Positions 57,543 through 64,000 of a stretch of 64,000 nt of DNA are shown piece by piece. The notes beneath the pieces were generated by a model. The model did no database searches. It worked only from the letters and a program-made list of their open reading frames with translations, and was not told the origin of the DNA. The position numbers and the translations under genes were made by a program. The first letter of the stretch is position 1. Each line of letters begins with the position of its first letter. This DNA is from Aptenodytes patagonicus (lineage: Eukaryota > Chordata > Aves > Sphenisciformes > Spheniscidae): positions 54,588,151-54,652,150 of the forward strand of contig NC_134949.1 of the NCBI RefSeq assembly GCF_965638725.1, given 5' to 3'.

Positions 57543-58254
57543 TCAGTTAAAGCCAAGAGATCTAGTTAGTAGCCACCTGCTGAGGTTCCTGCTCATAGGG
57601 CCAACCTCGGTGTGGAAACTTCTGCCTTGAGAAGGGAGAGGTAAAGTGTGGTTCCTGTTAGCTTTCCATGGGAGCAGTTTCAGCTCTGGAGGAGAGGTAT
57701 CTCTGGAGTTCTCTCCATCGTTTTCTGACTCTTTTTTAACAAATGTAGGTTTTCTTATATACACGTTGGGCTGCTTTTCCCTTACTAATTTTTTTTTCTT
57801 TCGAGGTCTATAGAAACTTTCAGGAGTGAGGCGTGCTTCCTGCTGATACTGAATCTGTACCATTCAGACTATTCCGGTTATCACAGTTCTTATTTAAATA
57901 AGTCCTGTGAAGGCTTCATTGCTTCGTGGCATCCAGTAGGACACTTTGTCAGGAATAAAGCTACAGCCTGGAGAATCAGAAGATTATTTGAGATCTTTGT
58001 AAAGCATCCACGTAATTCCAGAGTGAGATGAAGATCAAGAATTACTGTGGTTTATTTTTTCATAAGTTAAGGTTAGATTTAAAGTACAAGCTACTACTAG
58101 AACCGAGGGGAGGCATTGGCATAGGTGCTTCAGTTTCTGACCAGGGAAGTGATGAAGTAGTTGTTTGTGTTTTACTTGTATAAGAATAAGCAGGCATGTT
58201 CAATCTAGTGCTGTACGTGGCTGTTGATTTGTTAATCAATGTGTCATACAGCAT
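57543..58254 (-). other. Coding-like minus-strand stretch, unknown
   Basis: Two open frames follow one another on the minus strand: 64 codons at 58,254-58,060 and 106 codons at 57,863-57,543. The second is strongly charged, with a basic run (YRPRKKKKLVREK) followed by an acidic and Ser/Thr/Pro-rich part (ESENDGENSRDTSPPE). The first is Ser/Thr/Pro-rich. About 195 bp with stops separates them. I do not recognise the protein. It could be a decayed retrocopy, part of an unknown transposon, or chance. No poly-A tail was seen on the left side. Confidence 0.25.
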
Positions 58255-61200
58255 ACTTCATGCCAGTCCTCTAATCTCTGGCATCAGCTGCCAGTGAGTT
58301 TCAAGATAGAGTTGTGGGCACTGAGGAGTGCATGGACTCTGACAAAGAGTTTCTATTCTTCTGAGCTCAATGCTTTGCATTATTACTTGATTAGCAGAAG
58401 CACTCAAGCTGGAATCACTGCTCATCCAGAACCTATAGACGAGCTGTATAAGGCTTTCTCTGTGCAGATTTCTCAGTCTTAGACTTGTTTTGGTACTTCT
58501 CTCCCCTCCAACCCAACTAAAAAGTCTTTATTCTTTCATGGGTTATGGAAAAACATGGGAGACCTAATACCATTGTTGCTAAGAAAACAATAATTAGGCT
58601 GATACTATGTGCATGTTTGCTGTTTAAAATGACTTGAAAAGTGCATAATAGCCTGTCGCTCTGTGATACTTAAAGGTCAAGTTATCCTTTTGTTCTCTTT
58701 TGAAAATGTTGAACAACTGCAGGAGTTGAAGCCTAGAATAAATACACCTTAATTGAGAAGGTGGGTAGAAAACAAATCAACATTAAGTAGTTTATCATCC
58801 ATTTTCTGAAGGTTGTTTTAAACAAATTTTAAACACCTATGTAAAGAGCTTTGAGAATTATTTAAAATCTGTTCTCTCTCAGATTTTCTGGTGTCTTAGT
58901 TTATGCTTTCCTAATTTCAAGGATGCTACTGAAGGGAACTCAGGGGTTGTTGCTAACACTGGCTGGATCTCCCATTCCCTAGATCTGAAGTGTATTCAGC
59001 TGTGTTATTAAGCTTCAGAGTGAATAATTCTTAGTTTTATACATGTCTTGGTAACATGGAAAAAGGGTTACCTAGTACATTCACTTATACTCCTTCTGTT
59101 CAAGAAAAGCATATCAAACATTCTGTGGAATTAAGAACAATGTTCAAGGAGACTCTTGGCTAGAGGCAAGGCAGGTGGGGTGTTCAATCCCCCCTGCTTA
59201 TGCATAAACAGAAAATTTACTACTTGCCATGTGTGTTGTGTGAGGGTTTTTTAATAGTACTAATATGTGGCTGATATACTTTTCTGGTTTGTTATCACTT
59301 AATATTGCTGTGACAACTCAGCAATTCATAAGGGAGAGTTAAGGAATTTGGAAGATTCCTGAGGTACTTAGCAGGTAGAAACAAGAAGCCATGGCCTGTG
59401 ATCATCCAGTCTTCCATTTTATACCTAGTTTTCTACAAGTCGTTTTGGGAATTCTTATGGGCTAAAGGAATATGTGTGTGTCTTTGAAGCGCCATGCATT
59501 GTAAAGAAGAATGCGTATCTCTTTGGTGTGATCAGCTTTTATGCCCCTTTTCTGTGCTTCTTCCCCCACGCCCCCAGCAGCTCTAACTTTTAGTATTATT
59601 CTCAACATAATTTCAGAAGTGTGTATGTGTGTTAACTACTGGATGCTGTTCCCCTAAGAGCAAAATATAGTGCTGCATTTTTACAATTAAAGATCCTTGA
59701 ATATTTGTAAAATATCCAAAGAGAAAAATTTCATGTGTAGTGCACCTTAGCTCCAGTGTCATTTTCCTTAGTTATGCTTTCTGTGGAAGATAGGGTTTCT
59801 GTAACTGCTTCTTCAGGGGCAAATAACATAATCCTTGTGCTATAGAGGAGGGTATTTATCTAATAGATAATAAAAAAAAATCTCTGGAGATCTGTTTGCA
59901 GGAGGTTTAACTGAATATTCTTTTTCCTTCATTTGGATAACATAAATATCCAGGAATTAATAAGAAAACTGGTTACAAGGTTTTTGCACTGGATAGTAAA
60001 GCTGTTGTAATTACTGAGTACAGATGGATGGGTAGGCTAGGACTTCTAAAGAAGCTGCAGTGGTCTTGTTCGTGCTGCACCATGAAAATGCAAATGAGAG
60101 TTTTTAATGTAAAAGCTGAGCTGTCCTTTAATGCAAGTTTAAAAAAAATTGCATATGCTTCTTTCTGAGCATACTGCATTGATGGTGCTCTGTGCTAGAT
60201 TGTACTTCAGTGATGGTGTGACTCTTGTTCTTCAGGCATCCTTTCAGATCAGTTGTAATATTAAGTGTATGTGAACTAATGCAGCTGGAGCAGCAGCTCA
60301 AAAATAAGTCCTTCTGGTAAGTTATCCAGAAGGTGATGGCTGCCGGCAGGATGTTGCAAACTGGGTTATATTCAAATACAGTCTTGCAACCTCAAGTGGG
60401 GTTTTTCTGTGTATGTGAGAATTTCTGGGTCATCTCTCTTTAAAGGCTGTGGGAGCTCTTCAGAGCTGAGCTTTTCTTTATAATTGGATCTGGGAATACT
60501 GGCCATTATTATTAAGTATGCAATCTAATGCAAGCTAGCACAAGAAGTTTTCATTACAGAATGGCATGTTCTTACCTCTCTTCTTCAGTGAGGAAAGAAA
60601 CAGACTGATAAAAACTCCAATAGCTGGAAGCCTGGAGCAAATGCTGGTTTTCTCGTCTTTTGGATGAAGGCATCCTAGGAGAATGTGAATAGGCTGAATG
60701 GCACCGGGGAGACGGATGAAAAGTGGGAGATGGTGAGAGGGCTGCCTAGGAGACAGGCAGAGAGTTGAGCTGTGTCACGGGAGAGGGAGGAGAACAGCCT
60801 GAACTGCTGCACAAAGGGAAAGGGTAGCACTGGTGCGGTGACTTGGGCAGCATGTTGTGTTTTTTGGATTGTGGGTTTTGGGGTTTTTTTTTTAAGTTTA
60901 AAATTCATCTGTAGATCATGTCTTTTAAAATAATTTTGTTTGCTCAACTCCCCCATTAAAATCAGTTCAACAAGTGTTACAATGTCTTCTACTTAGTGAT
61001 CTTTTTCACTTAAACTAGCATTTCCTCTAGTAGTCAACATATTCAACATATAATCAATACACATTGATTGATACTAGTACTGAGTTCTAGCATTAGTAAT
61101 ACTAGTAGAGTTCATTTAGCTAAAGAGCTGAAATCTGTTTACCTGCTGTACCAACTTTTCTTAAAGGCACAGTCAGGCCATGTCACTTTAATTTACTAGT

Positions 61201-64000
61201 TCAGTGATGTGTTTGCTTTCACTGGAGGAACCAATTCTCTCAAGGTGAAAAAGCTTTCTTCTTTTTTTACCCTCAGGAAAGAAGAATGAGGATATGCTAT
61301 ACTAGTTCTGAAATCTTGAAGGATTTGGAGATATAACCTACTGTTAACATTGCTACTTTTAGATAACTTAATTGGTTTCAAGTTTTGCAAACATACTGTC
61401 TTAGATTACAAGCACATCTAAGAGTTTGTATGACTCTTGTACACTTTGCTAGTTTAAAAATTCTATTTAGACTTTTTGAAAGAAGTTACTAAATGTATCA
61501 GTGATACTGGATTAAGAAACAAACCCTCAAAAATCAGAGGAAGATATTACATACTGAAACAGCAACAGCTTAAGTGTGGGTAACAGACTTTCTGCTGAGT
61601 TAGTTTAAAAAAAAAGCTTTGTTTAGTTGTAGATCAATATATATAGTTATCAATAGAAAAAAACATATACTTTGTAGTTGAAAAGTTAAAATCCGTTTAA
61701 ATTGAGGGGAGGGTTAATTTGCAGTTTGTCTTAAAATTAGTGATTTTAAATCATAGCAAGTAAAAGGCAGCAGAAGGATAAGACATTCATTGATAAGTGA
61801 GATGCTTCAGTTGCACAAAGTCGATGGTTCAGGGGGTTGCAACATGGGAGAAGTTGAAGCTTAAAGCTGTTCCAGCCAGCGTCCCCAAACTTACTCAGGA
61901 TAGCACCAATGAAACATTTGTGTCTAGGGTTTTTAATCTGCTGAGGTAAAAGCACTGGAAAAACTGGATGTTGGAAACTTCTGCGAAACAGATAGAAGCA
62001 CAGGTCAGTGAGGTCGAGCTGCCATCACTCACCTGGCCTCTGTGCCTTGGTGTAGGGAGTTTGAGTGGCTGAACTGTGTTAGTCCGTTACCATTAAAAAA
62101 CTCAGTCTGCTGGGGTACTCTGCACTGGTGCTGAATATGCTTTATTGTGTTAGTGACTACTTTTACAATTAAATATTGTCATATCACAAATAAATTACTG
62201 CATGTATATGTATTAACAAAGTTTTTAATCTAAAGTCATCTGTCTTTTACAAAACACTTTGTTTTTCTGAAGCACTGTTCCAACTGTCTGATAGTGTTTC
62301 TGTGCTAGAATGTGAGTCTTCTACAATGAAATCAATATGTTAGTCTTCAAACACAGAGAAAACTGGTATACTAGGATGTAGAAAGAATAGGAGTTTTCCA
62401 ATGCTAGTAGTGCTTTACAGATTTACGAGGAGGACAAGTGTGTGTTTGAGTATGTATCACCTTACTAGGGACTAAATAGAACACAGCATTATGGAAAAAT
62501 TGAACTATGATACGCTAATGTGTAGGTACCCTGACTGCAGAATGAGTGTTTTGTGTTAGGGTGCTGCGTGAACAGAATAAAGACTCCATTCCCCAAATAG
62601 CTTGTTTAACAGCTGCCTGTGGTTGCTGCATGATTGGCAAGTTGATCTATCTAGATTCTCTTTCTGACAGTGACTGGTAGCAGGTGCTCTGAAGAAAAAG
62701 TACAAGAAATGGAGTAACACCCTTTTTCCAGTAATGAGAGATTTAGGGAATTCAGGATAGTTCAGATGGAACATACTTCATGTTTAACAGAAGCTGATGG
62801 ATATATTTTTTGACAGATTTTTTCATATGATATGTTATGGTCTCTGCAACATTCTTTGACAACAATTTGTGATACGTAATTTGCTGTATACAAATCTATA
62901 TAGGTATGGCTATTTTGTTTCACCTGTTGCTTGAGCACCTCCTGCCTGTGTCCTGAGGAGTTGGAAATAATCATGCTGGAATATGTATACCAATATTAGA
63001 TGGTCACTGTCTGTGACATAGGCTTTTAAAATATTTAAACTAATAATTGCATAGCCCACTTCTAATTCATTATCCAAATGCTTTTGGCATATCATGTCTA
63101 TATACAGTGGTTTATAGGTACAAAAATGAAATGGGGACATGCAGAAAGAAAATAAGGAATACTGGCATTCAAGTTCTAATGTGAATGAATGTGGGAAATT
63201 AATTTAGACCATTACAGAGCAATATTATGCTTTTAATTTCATTGAATGAGTTGACCTAGATGCTAGGATAGTGTCGTCGTCTTGGATAATTGTGTCCAAA
63301 GCTTTATGTACTTGTGGATGAATTTGTCAGAACCTTATTTGGCCTATTTTCTTTCTAAATAAAATTTAACACCTTGATTCTGTTCATGATTTGTAAGAAA
63401 GTAATTTGAGTAAATAATCTATTACTTGGCATTCCTATGTCACTGATAGTATGTAGCCTTTTATGCATAAAAGCTCTGAGTCTTATAACAATAAGCCTAC
63501 AGTGACCAATTCCTGGTTCAGTTTATATGAGAGAAAAGCATTTTTTTGTGGTACATAACTTCTTTTTTTTTTTTGCCACATAACTGTCTTGAAATAGTTT
63601 GTGTTCACACTAGGTTTATAAAGAATGATTAGTTCCCCTTTCATTTAGCAGGTGGCATCTGACTCTTCTGTTTTTTGTTATTAGGGTGCCTTGAGGGCAT
63701 TTGGTCGAAACTTATGTAGTGAATTTTTTGGCTGATTTTTGCACTGTTGCTGAATGTGCTGCTTGAGTAGTTGCTACCCCTAGGTGCTTGTTTCTACATA
63801 TTCACCATGCTGGTGCAAGCTTCTGCATGGCTGTGTAATGAACTGGATGGAGGATTGATTTAGGTAAAATATGACCTGGCAAAAATAGTTATAGTTTAGT
63901 CTTGTTGGTTCAAGTGACAGTACAATTGCTTACGCTGGCAGAATTCGAAGTCTGAAACCACAAGAGTGACCTCCCTAAGCACCTGCAGGGAGGCTTAAAG
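58255..64000. other. Intron section to the window end, no recognised feature
   Basis: AT-rich sequence with short homopolymers (T11 near 63,564). No coding exon, RNA gene or mobile element was recognised. The next CNOT4 exon is expected further right. Confidence 0.5.

Noticed and set aside
1..64000. CRISPR arrays, bacterial operons, tRNA or rRNA genes.
   Set aside because: No regularly spaced repeats, no prokaryotic gene organisation, and no cloverleaf or rRNA signature was recognised by eye. A tRNAscan or Infernal run would be needed to exclude small RNAs fully.

Overview
This window looks like vertebrate nuclear DNA, almost certainly from a bird. The clues are small coding exons with GT-AG introns, two CpG islands in an otherwise AT-rich background, several CR1 retroposon copies including one with the typical avian 3' end, and a solo LTR of a family I recognise from bird genomes. 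No bacterial, plasmid, phage or CRISPR feature was seen.

Left part (1 to about 14,260, minus strand): the 5' part of NUP205, a scaffold protein of the nuclear-pore inner ring. Eight coding exons run from 13,932 down to 1,869. They total 1,218 nt, exactly 406 codons, and every junction keeps the reading frame. The remaining roughly 1,600 residues lie beyond position 1. The promoter is a CpG island at about 13,480-14,260. It carries a YY1-type motif over the start codon and a ZNF143/THAP11-type motif 260 bp upstream. Intron 1 contains a decayed CR1 copy.

Middle (about 14,260-30,800): intergenic and AT-rich. I recognise no gene here, only simple repeats and small inverted repeats.

Second CpG island (about 30,890-32,720): a TATA-less promoter read on the plus strand, with a ZNF143/NRF1-type composite motif, a YY1-type motif and a consensus splice donor at 32,259. 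In human and mouse the gene divergent from NUP205 is CNOT4, a RING E3 ligase of the CCR4-NOT complex. I therefore interpret this as the non-coding first exon of CNOT4. That rests on synteny, because no CNOT4 coding sequence is in the window.

Right part (32,259-64,000): probably the long first intron of CNOT4. It holds three CR1 fragments, one 553-bp solo LTR with a perfect 5-bp target-site duplication, simple repeats, and a few unexplained open frames and splice-like sites. I see no previously undescribed coding system. The most interesting signals are the matching promoter architecture of the two divergent genes, start codons built into YY1 motifs, complementary tracts flanking the presumed CNOT4 donor, and a coding-like minus-strand stretch near 57.5-58.3 kb.
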